Position numbers and translations under genes: made by a program
NCBI GenBank assembly: GCA_016871175.1
Contig: VFZL01000016.1
Location: 36,757 to 100,756 of the forward strand
Source of the DNA: Acidimicrobiia bacterium
Lineage (GTDB): Bacteria > Acidobacteriota > Vicinamibacteria > Vicinamibacterales > CAVVIG01
Length of the DNA stretch: 64,000 nt
Direction of reading: 5' to 3'
Shown here: one piece after another, positions 17,853-26,842 of the stretch
Numbering within the stretch: position 1 is the stretch's first letter
How the letters are laid out: every line of letters begins with the position of its first letter
Notes under the pieces: model-generated
What the model saw: only the letters and a program-made list of their open reading frames with translations
Databases searched by the model: none
What the model was told of the DNA's origin: nothing

Positions 17853-18971
17853 TTACGCCTTCGGAGCCGGCCGCGGCCCGCGCATCATGCCGGCTCCCAC
17901 CACGACGCCGACACCCCGGTTGATCATGTCCTGCAGCTCTTCACGCAACGAGGATGCAGAGAGCGCGGTCTCCATCGTGATGAGGCGTTTCATGTACAGC
18001 GTCGCCAGCGATTGGTTGGCGGTCTGCATCCCCAGCTTCTCCTGGCCCGTCTGCATGGCGCCGTAGATCTGGTGGATTTTGTCGTCGCGAATGAGCGCAC
18101 GGATGGCGGGCGTGGGAATCATGATCTCCATCGACGGAACCCGTCCCTTGCCGTCGGCGCGCGGTAGCAGCGCCTGACAGACGATGCCCTCGAGCACCAA
18201 CGAAAGCTGCGTGCGGATCTGCCCTTGTTGGCCGGCAGGAAAGATATCGACGATACGGTTGATGGTCTGTGCGGCCGAGTTCGTGTGCAGCGTCGCGAAC
18301 GTCAAGTGGCCGGTTTCGGCGATCTTCAATGCCGACTCAACCGTCTCCAGGTCCCGCATCTCGCCCACGAGCACGATGTCCGGGTCCTCACGCAGGGCTG
18401 CCCGGAGCGCATGGCTGAACCCCATGGTGTCGCTGTGGACCTCGCGCTGGTTCACCAGACAGTTCTTGTTGGTGTGCAGGTACTCGATCGGGTCCTCGAT
18501 GGTCAGGATGTGCGACGTGCGCTCGGAGTTGATCTTGTCGATCATCGCGGCCAGGGTCGTCGACTTGCCAGAGCCGGTGGGTCCGGTGACGAGCACCAGC
18601 CCGCGAGGACGATCGGCGAGGGTCGCCAGGACTGGCAGCAGACCCAGCTCGCCGAAGGCGCGGATCTTCTCGGGGATGAGCCGGTAGACGGCTGAAACGG
18701 CGCCGCGCTGGTTGAACACGTTGCAGCGGAAGCGCGCGAGACCGCGGATCCCGAACGAGAAATCCAGCTCCATCGTCTCCTCGAACCGCTTCTTCTGCGA
18801 GTCGGTGAGCACGCTGTAGACGAGCTGCTTGGTGTCCGCTGGCGTCAACTCCGGTTGCGGCAACCGTTGCAGGTGGCCGTGCTGGCGGACCTGTGGCGGC
18901 GTGTTCGTGGAGATGTGGAGGTCCGAGCCCTCCATCTCCACCATCGTCTTCAGCAGTTCAGGCAGTGTCAT
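17853..18971 (-). CDS. pilT: PilT, pilus retraction ATPase
   Basis: 372 residues. 'GPTGSGKSTTLAAMIDKIN' Walker A, 'HILTIEDPIEYLHTNKNCLVNQREV' Asp box, 'ALREDPDIVLVGEMRDLET' Walker B, 'TGHLTFATLHTNSA' His box. The N-terminal PAS-like region contains the typical 'GSDLHIS'. Hexameric cytoplasmic motor that depolymerises the pilus. Three bases separate it from the upstream pilB. The C-terminus 'GAGMMRGPRPAPKA' is slightly longer than usual. Confidence 0.95.
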   Translation of the reverse strand: MTLPELLKTMVEMEGSDLHISTNTPPQVRQHGHLQRLPQPELTPADTKQLVYSVLTDSQKKRFEETMELDFSFGIRGLARFRCNVFNQRGAVSAVYRLIPEKIRAFGELGLLPVLATLADRPRGLVLVTGPTGSGKSTTLAAMIDKINSERTSHILTIEDPIEYLHTNKNCLVNQREVHSDTMGFSHALRAALREDPDIVLVGEMRDLETVESALKIAETGHLTFATLHTNSAAQTINRIVDIFPAGQQGQIRTQLSLVLEGIVCQALLPRADGKGRVPSMEIMIPTPAIRALIRDDKIHQIYGAMQTGQEKLGMQTANQSLATLYMKRLITMETALSASSLREELQDMINRGVGVVVGAGMMRGPRPAPKA

Positions 18972-18974
18972 GAG

Positions 18975-20780
18975 TTATTTCACCGTTTCTCGAACGACTT
19001 CCTCGATCGTGGTCACGCCTTCCTTGACCTTTCGCAGCCCGCTCATGCGGAGCGTGATCATGCCTTCCTCGACCGCCTTTCGACGAAGCTCCAGGCCCGA
19101 CGCCCCGACGAGAATCAGCTCTCGAAGCTGCTCGCTGACTTCCATCACTTCGTAGAGACCGACACGGCCCTTGTAGCCGGTCATGTTGCAGCGCTCGCAT
19201 CCGACGCCCTTCATCGGCACCACCGCGTGCGCGTCCTCTTGCGAGAATCCCGCATGCGCCAACGCGGCGGGGGCGTGCGGCGCCGGTTGCTTGCAGTTGC
19301 TGCACACGCGCCGCACGAGACGCTGCGCACAGATCAAGTGCACCGAGCTCGCCACGAGGAACGGCTCGATGCCCATGTTCATCAACCGGTTGATCGTGCT
19401 CGGCGCGTCGTTGGCGTGCAGGGTCGACAGCACGAGGTGACCGGTGAGTGCGGCCTTGACGGCAATCTCGGCGGTCTCGAAGTCGCGGATTTCGCCGACA
19501 AGGATGATGTTGGGGTCCTGTCGCAGGAACGAGCGCAACGCCGCCGCGAAGTTGAGACCGATGCTCTCCTTCATCTGCACCTGGTTCACGCCCACCAGGT
19601 TGAACTCGACCGGGTCTTCCGCGGTCATGATGTTCGTTTCGGGCGTGTTGATCTTCGATATGGACGAGTAGAGCGTGTTGGTCTTGCCCGATCCGGTAGG
19701 CCCCGTGACGAGGACCATACCCCAAGGACGGAGAATGGCCGACTCGAACTTCGCGAGCGACTCGGCCTCGAAACCGAGCCGCGTCATGTCGAGCATCAGC
19801 TTGTCCTTGTCGAGGAGACGCAACACGATCTTCTCGCCGAAGAGCGTGGGCAGCACCGAGACGCGGAAGTCGATTTCCTTGGGGACGCCGCTCTCGTTGA
19901 ACCGGATCTTGATACGCCCGTCCTGCGGGAGCCGCTTCTCCGCGATGTCGAGCTTCGACATGATCTTGATGCGCGATGAGATCGCGTCGCGGAACTTGAG
20001 CGGCGGGCTCATGATGTTGTAGAGGATGCCGTCTATGCGGTAGCGGACCCGGAGCTCCTTTTCGTACGGCTCGATGTGAATGTCGCTGGCGCCCTTCTGG
20101 ATGGCGGACATCAGCACTACGTTCAGGAGCCGGACGACCGGCGCCTCCTCGCCATGGCGCGCGAGCGCGTCGGCGGAGATCTCTTGCAGCTCCTCGAGAA
20201 CCTCGACGTCGCTGGTGTCTTCGAGGGTGGCTTGCAGCTCCTCGAGCCCCTTGCTCGCCATCTCGAGCGTGCTGGGTCCCGACGGAACGATCTGCGGCAG
20301 CGGCTCGGCGGCGATCTTCACCTTGCCGCTGGGAACGCCCGCCGGGCTCTGGATGGCCCCGGGGTAGTACTTGACGATCGCCTCCCCGACTGCGATCTCG
20401 CTCGCCACCACCGGCTCCACGTTGTAGCCGGTCATGAACTTGATGTCGTCCATGGCGAAGACGTTGGTCGGGTCCGTCATCGCGATGGTGAGCGTGGCGC
20501 CAGCGCGGCTCAGCGGGACGATCTGGTATTTTTGGGCAGTCTCCGGCGGAATGAGCTTGATGACAGCGCTGTCGATCTCGAACTGGGCGAGGTTGATGGA
20601 GGGTACCCCGTACTGCTTGCTGAGCAGACTGGTGATCTCCTCGTCCTTGATGAAGCCCATCTTGACGAGGTTGACGCCGAGCTTCCCCCCATTGGTCTTC
20701 TGATAGTTCAGAGCTTGTTGGAGCTGCTCTGGTGTGATGCGCTTCTCCTTCAGCAGGAGCTCGCCAATTCGGACCGGCAT
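18975..20780 (-). CDS. pilB: PilB, pilus extension ATPase
   Basis: 601 residues from the ATG at 20780 (MPVRIGELLLKEKRITPEQLQQAL), the usual start of an N-terminal MshEN domain; the frame is open 180 bp further up but in poor-quality sequence. Walker A 'GPTGSGKTNTLYSS', Asp box 'MTAEDPVEFNLVGVNQVQ', Walker B 'ILVGEIRDFETAEIA', His box 'LVLSTLHANDA', and a C-terminal tetracysteine zinc site (C-x2-C in 'VCSNCKQ', C-x2-C in 'GCERCNMTGYKGR'). First gene of the pilBTCSR-pilA run. Confidence 0.95.
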   Translation of the reverse strand: MPVRIGELLLKEKRITPEQLQQALNYQKTNGGKLGVNLVKMGFIKDEEITSLLSKQYGVPSINLAQFEIDSAVIKLIPPETAQKYQIVPLSRAGATLTIAMTDPTNVFAMDDIKFMTGYNVEPVVASEIAVGEAIVKYYPGAIQSPAGVPSGKVKIAAEPLPQIVPSGPSTLEMASKGLEELQATLEDTSDVEVLEELQEISADALARHGEEAPVVRLLNVVLMSAIQKGASDIHIEPYEKELRVRYRIDGILYNIMSPPLKFRDAISSRIKIMSKLDIAEKRLPQDGRIKIRFNESGVPKEIDFRVSVLPTLFGEKIVLRLLDKDKLMLDMTRLGFEAESLAKFESAILRPWGMVLVTGPTGSGKTNTLYSSISKINTPETNIMTAEDPVEFNLVGVNQVQMKESIGLNFAAALRSFLRQDPNIILVGEIRDFETAEIAVKAALTGHLVLSTLHANDAPSTINRLMNMGIEPFLVASSVHLICAQRLVRRVCSNCKQPAPHAPAALAHAGFSQEDAHAVVPMKGVGCERCNMTGYKGRVGLYEVMEVSEQLRELILVGASGLELRRKAVEEGMITLRMSGLRKVKEGVTTIEEVVRETVK

Positions 20781-20827
20781 CGATACTACGACCTGTCTGC
20801 GAAGGTGAGAAGAGCCACCGTGAGAAC

Positions 20828-21862
20828 TCAGAACGCGGACCGGAGCGACACACCCCAGCCTGCACGCGACGTCCGCGAGGCGGCGGCGCCTCGCACCCAC
20901 ACCCCATCTACGTAGAGGCCGGCGCGCAGCGCGATGCTCGCGCCGACGCTCTCCTGCCACTCCCGATCGCCGACGGTATTAGTGCTCAGGCCTCCGCGCA
21001 GAAATACACGACTGCGCAACAGGCCCAGCTCACCGCCTGTCGCAAGGCGTCGTTCATCACCGAACACGGTCGTCGCCGTGGTCATGTCGACGTCCACGGC
21101 ACCGATGAGCGAATCGAACACGCCCACTCGGCTCCTTCTCACCGCAACACCCGCACGCGCCTGTCGCGTCAGCACCACCCGCGCATCGCCGCTGCCAAAG
21201 CCCGGCTCGCCCACATGACGAACCGCGGCGCCGAGACTGACCCCGCCTGCTCGCACCATCACGCCCACGTCCAGATCGCCGCGCGTCTCGCGCGTCACGC
21301 GCAGGTCGTCTGCGCGATCGAGCGCGCCGGATCCGACGACGTCCGTGGTCGTCACAGCGCCCGCACGCAGGAGCCGAACGGTGGACGCGACGACGACGTG
21401 GTTCCCCAGGGACTGGCCGACCGTGGCGCCGAATGCCGAGACCGCCATCGCGCGCACAACTGGAACGTCACGACCTTCATCTTGTCGGCCCGGCTGCATA
21501 GCCCCGATAGAGTCGGACTGCCCACGGTCGCTCAATCGAAAGCGGTAGTAGCTGAGGCCGAGCGCCGGATACGCCAGCGCGAACGCGGATGTCCGAGACT
21601 GCGTGGCCGGACCCGCGATCGGCGTGTCCACTGGTGCGCGCCACTGCGCACGCTCGAGAATCGTGCTGAAGAACGCGCCGCCTGCGAGACCGGCGGGATT
21701 CCACCACGTGGCGGAAGCATCGTCGGCCACCGCGACAAACGCCCCACCCATCCCTTGCGCGCGCGTGCCGACGTCCTCGAACGCCTGTGCCGCCGCAGGT
21801 CGCGCGGCCGCGGAGGCCAGCGCCAGACTGCAACCGCAAACGAGAGCGACGCGAACGCTCAC
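20828..21862 (-). CDS. Outer-membrane beta-barrel protein (PorV/TraF-like)
   Basis: The GTG at 21862 gives a clear signal peptide (VSVRVALVCGCSLALASAAARPAAAQA) and avoids overlapping the divergent marR gene; the frame remains open to 22030. The mature start 'DVGTRAQGMGGAFVAVADDASATWWNPAGLA' is the consensus of the PorV/UPF0164/TraF barrel group. Alternating hydrophobic strands follow, ending in a terminal Phe (SLRSAF), as barrels do. About 344 residues. It lies upstream of pilB on the same strand (47 bp). Function unknown; possibly envelope-related to the pilus. Confidence 0.65.
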   Translation of the reverse strand: MSVRVALVCGCSLALASAAARPAAAQAFEDVGTRAQGMGGAFVAVADDASATWWNPAGLAGGAFFSTILERAQWRAPVDTPIAGPATQSRTSAFALAYPALGLSYYRFRLSDRGQSDSIGAMQPGRQDEGRDVPVVRAMAVSAFGATVGQSLGNHVVVASTVRLLRAGAVTTTDVVGSGALDRADDLRVTRETRGDLDVGVMVRAGGVSLGAAVRHVGEPGFGSGDARVVLTRQARAGVAVRRSRVGVFDSLIGAVDVDMTTATTVFGDERRLATGGELGLLRSRVFLRGGLSTNTVGDREWQESVGASIALRAGLYVDGVWVRGAAASRTSRAGWGVSLRSAF

Positions 21863-21974
21863 GAGTCTGCACGCCACCGCACACCACGCTGGCCGGGCCC
21901 GGCTGATCCCCACCACAGGAATATCGGTAGCAGGCCGAGAATATGAACACTGCCCGGACGCCATCCGTTCGGCG

Positions 21975-22003
21975 TTCGGACGTGGTAAATTAGCTAGCAT
22001 AAT
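21975..22003 (+). promoter_or_regulatory. Putative sigma-70 promoter of marR-macA operon
   Basis: TTCGGA at 21975-21980, 17 nt, then CATAAT at 21998-22003. A palindromic operator follows immediately downstream. The region is locally AT-rich compared with everything around it. Weak at -35. Confidence 0.4.
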
Positions 22004-22005
22004 CA

Positions 22006-22018
22006 TTAGGACTCCTAA
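22006..22018. promoter_or_regulatory. Palindromic operator, probable MarR autoregulatory site
   Basis: TTAGGAcTCCTAA is a perfect 6-1-6 palindrome between the -10 box and the GTG of marR. MarR proteins bind such AT-rich palindromes next to their own promoters. The site also overlaps the likely Shine-Dalgarno AGGA. Confidence 0.6.
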
Positions 22019-22020
22019 AG

Positions 22021-22548
22021 GTGACCTCACGGGAACTCACCCAGGCGTTGGCACACGAGATCCTGCGCATCGTGCCGCTGGTCATGCGGACCGTGGCGGC
22101 CGAGCTGCGCGCCGCTGGTGAGCTGCCCGCACCTGCCCATTTTGGGCTGTTATCAGTGCTGGCAGCTCAACCGCACCCCCTGAGCTTGACCGACCTCGCG
22201 GCTCGGCAGGGCGTCAGCCCGCCGACCATGTCCAACAGCATCAGCGCACTCGTCGCTCGAGGCTGGGTCCGACGTTCGGCAGGTAAGGACCGGCGCCAGG
22301 TGCGCATCGAGGTCACAGCGAAAGGACGGGCGACAGTCTCTCGCGTAGGGCGTTCAGCCGAACGACACCTGGCCGAGCTGCTCGAGCCGGTCGGCGACGA
22401 AGCCCGGCAGCGACTCGGAGAAGGATTGCAGGTCCTCCTCGGCGTCTTTGGAGAACGGCCGGTCCGCAGGCCGTCTTCTCCTCGAAATCCGCGGGTGCGG
22501 CGGCGAGCCTCGCCCACTCGTCCGCCTGAACCAGTGGCAGGCGCGTAG
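22021..22548 (+). CDS. MarR-family transcriptional regulator
   Basis: 175 residues from a GTG. Winged-helix core: 'LSLTDLAARQGVSPPTMSNSISALVARGWVRR' is helix-turn-helix through recognition helix, and 'DRRQVRIEVTAKGRATV' is the wing. The C-terminal ~30 residues are Arg/Pro-rich and probably disordered. It heads an operon with a MacA-like adaptor and two permeases (50-bp spacer), so it likely represses this exporter and itself through the palindrome just upstream. Ligand unknown. Confidence 0.85.
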   Translation: MTSRELTQALAHEILRIVPLVMRTVAAELRAAGELPAPAHFGLLSVLAAQPHPLSLTDLAARQGVSPPTMSNSISALVARGWVRRSAGKDRRQVRIEVTAKGRATVSRVGRSAERHLAELLEPVGDEARQRLGEGLQVLLGVFGERPVRRPSSPRNPRVRRRASPTRPPEPVAGA

Positions 22549-22598
22549 CGTCTTATGTGTAGACCTTTTCCAATCCTTTTCGCCTTTCTGGAGCCTCG

Positions 22599-23990
22599 AT
22601 GAAACGGTGGACCATCCTCGCCCTACTCGCGCTTCTGCTCGTCATCGGCGGAACCGTCGCCGCCGGCCTATGGTTCCAGCGGGAGCAGATCCCCATCGTC
22701 ACCGCCGAGACGATCAAGACGCGGGATCTCACGGCAGTCGTCTCAGCGTCCGGGAAGATCCAGCCGAAACGTCTCGTGAACATCAGTGCCGACGCATCCG
22801 GCCGCGTCATCAACCTCGCGGTGAACGAAGGGGACCGCGTCGCCCGTGGGCAGTTCTTGCTGCAGATCGACCCCAAGTCGCTGCGAACCCGCGTGGACGG
22901 CGGAACGGCGTCGCTGCAGGCCGCCGAGGCCTCGCTCGATCAGCTTCGCCAAGGGGTGGAAACCGCCCGCGTTCAGTTGCAGCAGGCGCAACAGAATCTG
23001 ACGCGCCAGAAAGAGCTGGCGAGCCAACAGCTCAACACGCGCGAAGCGCTCGAGAAGGCTGACAACGAGGTGCGGGCCGCCGATTCCGCGCTTCGCGAGC
23101 GCGAGAAGCAGATCGGAGCTCAGGCCGCGCGGATCTCACAGGAGCGCGCCACGCTCGAGAGCGCCCGCTACGACTTGAGCAAGGTGCGGATCGAATCGCC
23201 GATCGACGGCATCGTGACGCGCCGGAACATCCAGGAGGGCGAAACCGCCGTCATCGGGACGATGAACAACGCTGGCACGGTGCTGTTGACGTTGGCCGAC
23301 ATGTCGATCATCCAGGCCGAAGTGGAAGTCGACGAAACGAATGTGCCCCTGGTCGCGATTGGCCAACCGGCGGTGGTTACCATCGACGCCCTCCCCGACC
23401 GCACCTTCAAGGGCCGAGTCACGGAGATCGGCAATAGTCCCATCCAATCGGCATCGGCGACGACGTCGTCGTCGCGACAGGCGACGAACTTCAAGGTGGT
23501 CGTGGTCGTCGAAGACCACATTCCCGACGTCCGCCCAGGGTTCACGTGCACGGCCGACATCACCACGGCCACTCGCCAGAACGTCACAGCGGTGCCGATT
23601 CCTGCCGTCGCCGTTCGCGAGCTGCTGTACGACGCGAAGGACCAGATCGTGCGGCAGCCACCCGATCCGAATCGCCATCGAGGCCTCACGTTCATGCCGG
23701 GTGCAGGAGCGGCCCTCGAACCGACAGCCCAGGCCGCCGAGTTGCAGCCCGGCCAGACGCGCAGGGAGACCGAGGGGGTATTCATCCTTCGAGCGGACGT
23801 GGTGGAGTACGCGCCGATTAAGGTGGGCATTGCAGGCGATCAGTATTTCGAGGTCCTGACGGGACTCTCGCCTGGGGACCAGGTGATCACCGGTCCCTAC
23901 AACACGGTGCGCAATCTGATGGACGGCGACAAGGCGCAGGTCGGCACGCCTGGGGCCACCCGCCCAGTCTTCCTGGGATTCCCACGGTAA
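22599..23990 (+). CDS. MacA/HlyD-like periplasmic adaptor protein
   Basis: 463 residues. N-terminal signal-anchor (KRWTILALLALLLVIGGTVAAGLWF). Split lipoyl domain ('VVSASGKIQPKRLVNISADASGRV..VNEGDRVARGQFLLQID' and 'VRIESPIDGIVTRRNIQEGETAV') around a long coiled-coil hairpin (about 105-195). Beta-barrel and membrane-proximal domains follow ('PGFTCTADI', 'PIPAVAVREL'). An insertion of about 60 residues (Pro/Gln-rich) sits before the final domain. Links inner-membrane permeases to an outer-membrane channel; no TolC-type gene is in the window. Confidence 0.85.
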   Translation: MKRWTILALLALLLVIGGTVAAGLWFQREQIPIVTAETIKTRDLTAVVSASGKIQPKRLVNISADASGRVINLAVNEGDRVARGQFLLQIDPKSLRTRVDGGTASLQAAEASLDQLRQGVETARVQLQQAQQNLTRQKELASQQLNTREALEKADNEVRAADSALREREKQIGAQAARISQERATLESARYDLSKVRIESPIDGIVTRRNIQEGETAVIGTMNNAGTVLLTLADMSIIQAEVEVDETNVPLVAIGQPAVVTIDALPDRTFKGRVTEIGNSPIQSASATTSSSRQATNFKVVVVVEDHIPDVRPGFTCTADITTATRQNVTAVPIPAVAVRELLYDAKDQIVRQPPDPNRHRGLTFMPGAGAALEPTAQAAELQPGQTRRETEGVFILRADVVEYAPIKVGIAGDQYFEVLTGLSPGDQVITGPYNTVRNLMDGDKAQVGTPGATRPVFLGFPR

Positions 23991-24025
23991 CGGAACCCTC
24001 GCCACGGTAGCGGTCGTCAACATCG

Positions 24026-25249
24026 ATGAACGCACTCCTCGACTCGGCGGCCATAGCCCTCCAGGCCATCTGGGCGTCGAAGCAGCGGTCCTTCATGACC
24101 GTGCTCGGCAACATCGTCGCCGTGACGTCGATCATCTCGGTGGTGGCCCTCATCCAGGGGCTGAACGCTTCGGTGAAAGACGCCATCCTCAATCAGGCTG
24201 GCGCCGATTCGTTCAGCGTCCAACAGTTTCCGATCACCACGAGCGACGAGGAATTCGACAAGGCGCGGTACAACCCACGCATCACATCCGCCGACGCTCG
24301 CGCTATCCAACGCTACGGAGACGAAGTCGCGGCCGTCATGCTCCAGTCCCAGAACGTCGGCGCGGTGAGCTATCGCGACAAACAGCTCGACGCCGTCACG
24401 ATTCATGGCGTGAGTGCCGCGTTCACGGAATTCTCGACGTTCGATGCCGAGCGCGGGCGTTTGATGAGCTCGGTCGAAGTGGAGCGCTCGCGGCCGGTCG
24501 TCCTCCTTGGGTGGGAAGTGGCGGACCGGCTGTTCGGATCGGTCGATCCGCTGGAGAAGCATCTGCAGATCGAAGGCTTACGTTTCCGGATCGTGGGGAT
24601 CAGCAAGAAACGCGGCTCGTTCCTGGGTCAGTCCCAGGACGACTTCGCGGTCATCCCGCTCTCGCGGTTCGAGGTCCTCTACGGAAGCCGACGGCAGCTG
24701 TCGATCACCGTGAAGCCTCGAAGCCTCGAGCGGATTAGCACGGCGATGGACGAAGCGACGGTCGCCCTTCGCTCCGCGCGCCGCCTGCGCCCCAAGGACC
24801 CCAACAACTTCGGCATGTTCACCTCGGATACGTTCCTGACGCTGTACTACGCCGCGACCAGCGGCATCTTCGCGGTGCTCGTGGGTGTCGTCGCGCTGTC
24901 GCTGGTTGTGGGTGGGATTGTGATCATGAACATCATGCTCATGGTCGTCAGCGAGCGCACGCGCGAGATCGGCCTGCGGAAGGCACTTGGAGCACGACGA
25001 TCGGACATCATGGCGCAAATGCTCACCGAATCGGTCGTCCTGTCGGTCTTCGGCGGCGTGATTGGTACGCTCTTCGGCACGGCCTTGGCGGCCGCCGTGT
25101 CCGCGCTCACGCCGGTGCCAGCCTCGATCGAACCGTGGTCGGTGATGGTCGGCATCGGCATTACCGCCCTCGTGGGCCTGTTCTTCGGTCTCTATCCGGC
25201 CTCACTGGCGGCGAGCCTCGACCCCATCGAGGCGTTGCGGAAGGAGTAG
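24026..25249 (+). CDS. MacB-like ABC transporter permease (no ATPase domain), first copy
   Basis: 407 residues. One N-terminal TM ('FMTVLGNIVAVTSIISVVALIQG'), a large periplasmic MacB_PCD domain, then three C-terminal FtsX-type helices with the conserved 'SERTREIGLRKALGARRSDI' loop. Canonical MacB has an ATPase domain in front; here it is absent, so a separate LolD-like ATPase must be encoded elsewhere. Follows the adaptor by 35 bp and precedes a paralogue by 7 bp. Confidence 0.85.
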   Translation: MNALLDSAAIALQAIWASKQRSFMTVLGNIVAVTSIISVVALIQGLNASVKDAILNQAGADSFSVQQFPITTSDEEFDKARYNPRITSADARAIQRYGDEVAAVMLQSQNVGAVSYRDKQLDAVTIHGVSAAFTEFSTFDAERGRLMSSVEVERSRPVVLLGWEVADRLFGSVDPLEKHLQIEGLRFRIVGISKKRGSFLGQSQDDFAVIPLSRFEVLYGSRRQLSITVKPRSLERISTAMDEATVALRSARRLRPKDPNNFGMFTSDTFLTLYYAATSGIFAVLVGVVALSLVVGGIVIMNIMLMVVSERTREIGLRKALGARRSDIMAQMLTESVVLSVFGGVIGTLFGTALAAAVSALTPVPASIEPWSVMVGIGITALVGLFFGLYPASLAASLDPIEALRKE

Positions 25250-25256
25250 GGGCCCC

Positions 25257-26567
25257 ATGTCCATTCGCCTCGGACTGCTCCGCGAGGTCGTCGCGATGGC
25301 GTTCGACACCGTCATCGGCAACAAGCTCCGATCCGCTCTGACGGTCCTGGGCGTGGTCATCGGCATCACGTCCATCGTGGGCATGACGTCGATGATCCGT
25401 GGCCTCGACGAGTCGCTCCGCGACATGATTCGATCGATCGGGCCGAACATCATCATGATTCAACGGTTCGGTCCGCTCAGCTTCACGAACGGGATCGAGT
25501 TCAACGCGCTCACCAAACGGCCGAACCTGACGATCTCCGACGCGCGCGCCATCGAACAACAGGCCTCGACGATTCAACTGGTGGACATCCAGCTCGGTGT
25601 TGGCGGCGGTCCGCCGATGCAGGAGCGGGTCTTCTATCGAGACCTCCGCACGAAGCTTCTCATCGTGTTCGGCACGACGGAGAACTTCGCCGAAGGTACG
25701 CGTCTCGGCCTGGCCGCGGGGCGGTTCTTCACCGGGACCGAGGTGCAGTATCGGTCGAATGTGGTCGTGCTCGGCCAGACCGCCCAGCAGGCGCTCTTTG
25801 CGCCCACGGGCACGGACCCGATTGGCAAGACAGTGCGCGTTGGCGCGGAGCGATTCACCGTCATCGGCGTGTTCGAGAAGCGACCCGGCATCGGGTTCGG
25901 TCCGACCCAAGATGACTTCGTGGCGATTCCGTACCCGGTGTACCAGCGCCAATTCGGGACACGGGCGGTCGGCTTCGGGCGCGGTCGTGGACCCGGGGGC
26001 GGCGTCTTTCAGGCCATCCAAATTGCGGCGGTGCCGCGCGAGGGCGTTCCGCAGGCGGAAGCCATGGCCGACGTCGAGCGTGTGATGCGAATCCGACATC
26101 AACTCAAGCTCGATGAGCCCAATGATTTCGACATCGCGACGCAGGACGCGATTCTCGGGCTCTGGGATCAGATTAGCCAGGCGACGTTTCTGGCGCTGAT
26201 CGTCATCTCGTCGATCGCGTTGATGGTCGGCGGCATCGGAGTGATGGCGATCATGTCGATCTCCGTCACGGAACGGACGCGGGAGATCGGCGTGCGCAAG
26301 GCACTCGGCGCGCGTCGAGCCGAAATCCTCTTTCAGTTCCTGACGGAGGCGGCGTTCCTGACGTCGCTCGGCGGTGTCATCGGCATCCTCTTCGGCGCCG
26401 GGATCGGCTGGCTGGTCCACCTCGTGACGGGATTCCCGCTCTCTCTCCCCTGGTGGTCGTTCGCCATCGGCCTCGGCTTCTCTGCCTCGGTCGGCATCTT
26501 CTTCGGTATGTGGCCGGCCGTGCGCGCCTCGCGCCTCGATCCGATCGAGGCGTTGCGACACGAGTAG
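25257..26567 (+). CDS. MacB-like ABC transporter permease (no ATPase domain), second copy
   Basis: 436 residues, same architecture as its upstream neighbour: N-terminal TM ('SALTVLGVVIGITSIVGMTSMIRG'), periplasmic domain with a Gly-rich insert (GFGRGRGPGGGVF), then FtsX domain with 'TERTREIGVRKALGARRAEI'. The two permeases probably form a heterodimer. Shine-Dalgarno 'GGAGTAGGGG' partly overlaps the stop of the previous gene. Last gene of the operon; a repeat tract follows. Confidence 0.85.
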   Translation: MSIRLGLLREVVAMAFDTVIGNKLRSALTVLGVVIGITSIVGMTSMIRGLDESLRDMIRSIGPNIIMIQRFGPLSFTNGIEFNALTKRPNLTISDARAIEQQASTIQLVDIQLGVGGGPPMQERVFYRDLRTKLLIVFGTTENFAEGTRLGLAAGRFFTGTEVQYRSNVVVLGQTAQQALFAPTGTDPIGKTVRVGAERFTVIGVFEKRPGIGFGPTQDDFVAIPYPVYQRQFGTRAVGFGRGRGPGGGVFQAIQIAAVPREGVPQAEAMADVERVMRIRHQLKLDEPNDFDIATQDAILGLWDQISQATFLALIVISSIALMVGGIGVMAIMSISVTERTREIGVRKALGARRAEILFQFLTEAAFLTSLGGVIGILFGAGIGWLVHLVTGFPLSLPWWSFAIGLGFSASVGIFFGMWPAVRASRLDPIEALRHE

Positions 26568-26570
26568 ACA

Positions 26571-26640
26571 TCAGTCGCAGGTCGCCAACTCACAGGCGGA
26601 AGTCACAAGTCGCCAGGTCGCAAGTCGCGTCTCGGGCGCG
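26571..26640. repeat. Degenerate AGTCGCC-type tandem repeat
   Basis: Imperfect units such as CAGTCGCAGGTCGCC, AAGTCACAAGTCGCC and AGGTCGCAAGTCGC follow each other after the permease stop. The same word family occurs, inverted, at 30751-30840 in the rpsD-rpoA spacer. Non-coding in both places. Confidence 0.6.
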
Positions 26641-26762
26641 TTCGAGCGTCACCGCCGGCTCGCCACCGAACCGCGAAGAGTGAGGGCGCCTCGGTGCAGC
26701 GCGACGCGAGCCAGGCGGCTCGGCACCGCTCGATGAATCGGCGATCGTCAATCGTCAATACC

Positions 26763-26791
26763 TTGCGGCCTTCGTGCCCGAGCACTATCAT
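26763..26791 (+). promoter_or_regulatory. Putative sigma-70 promoter of the second EF-G gene
   Basis: TTGCGG (26763-26768), 17-nt spacer, TATCAT (26786-26791). The predicted start near 26798 leaves a leader of about 45 nt before the ATG at 26843, which has AGGGGG upstream. Just before it lies GATCGTCAATCGTCAATACC, one member of the CGTCAAT repeat family. Confidence 0.45.
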
Positions 26792-26842
26792 GCGGCGTAA
26801 AGAGCTGTCCCGAATCACTGAGACCCACAGGGGGACCCGCGT

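Noticed and set aside
20781..20960. Extended N-terminus of PilB (60 more codons)
   Set aside because: Arg-rich, not homologous to MshEN starts, and it overlaps the neighbouring barrel gene; the ATG at 20780 matches the family.
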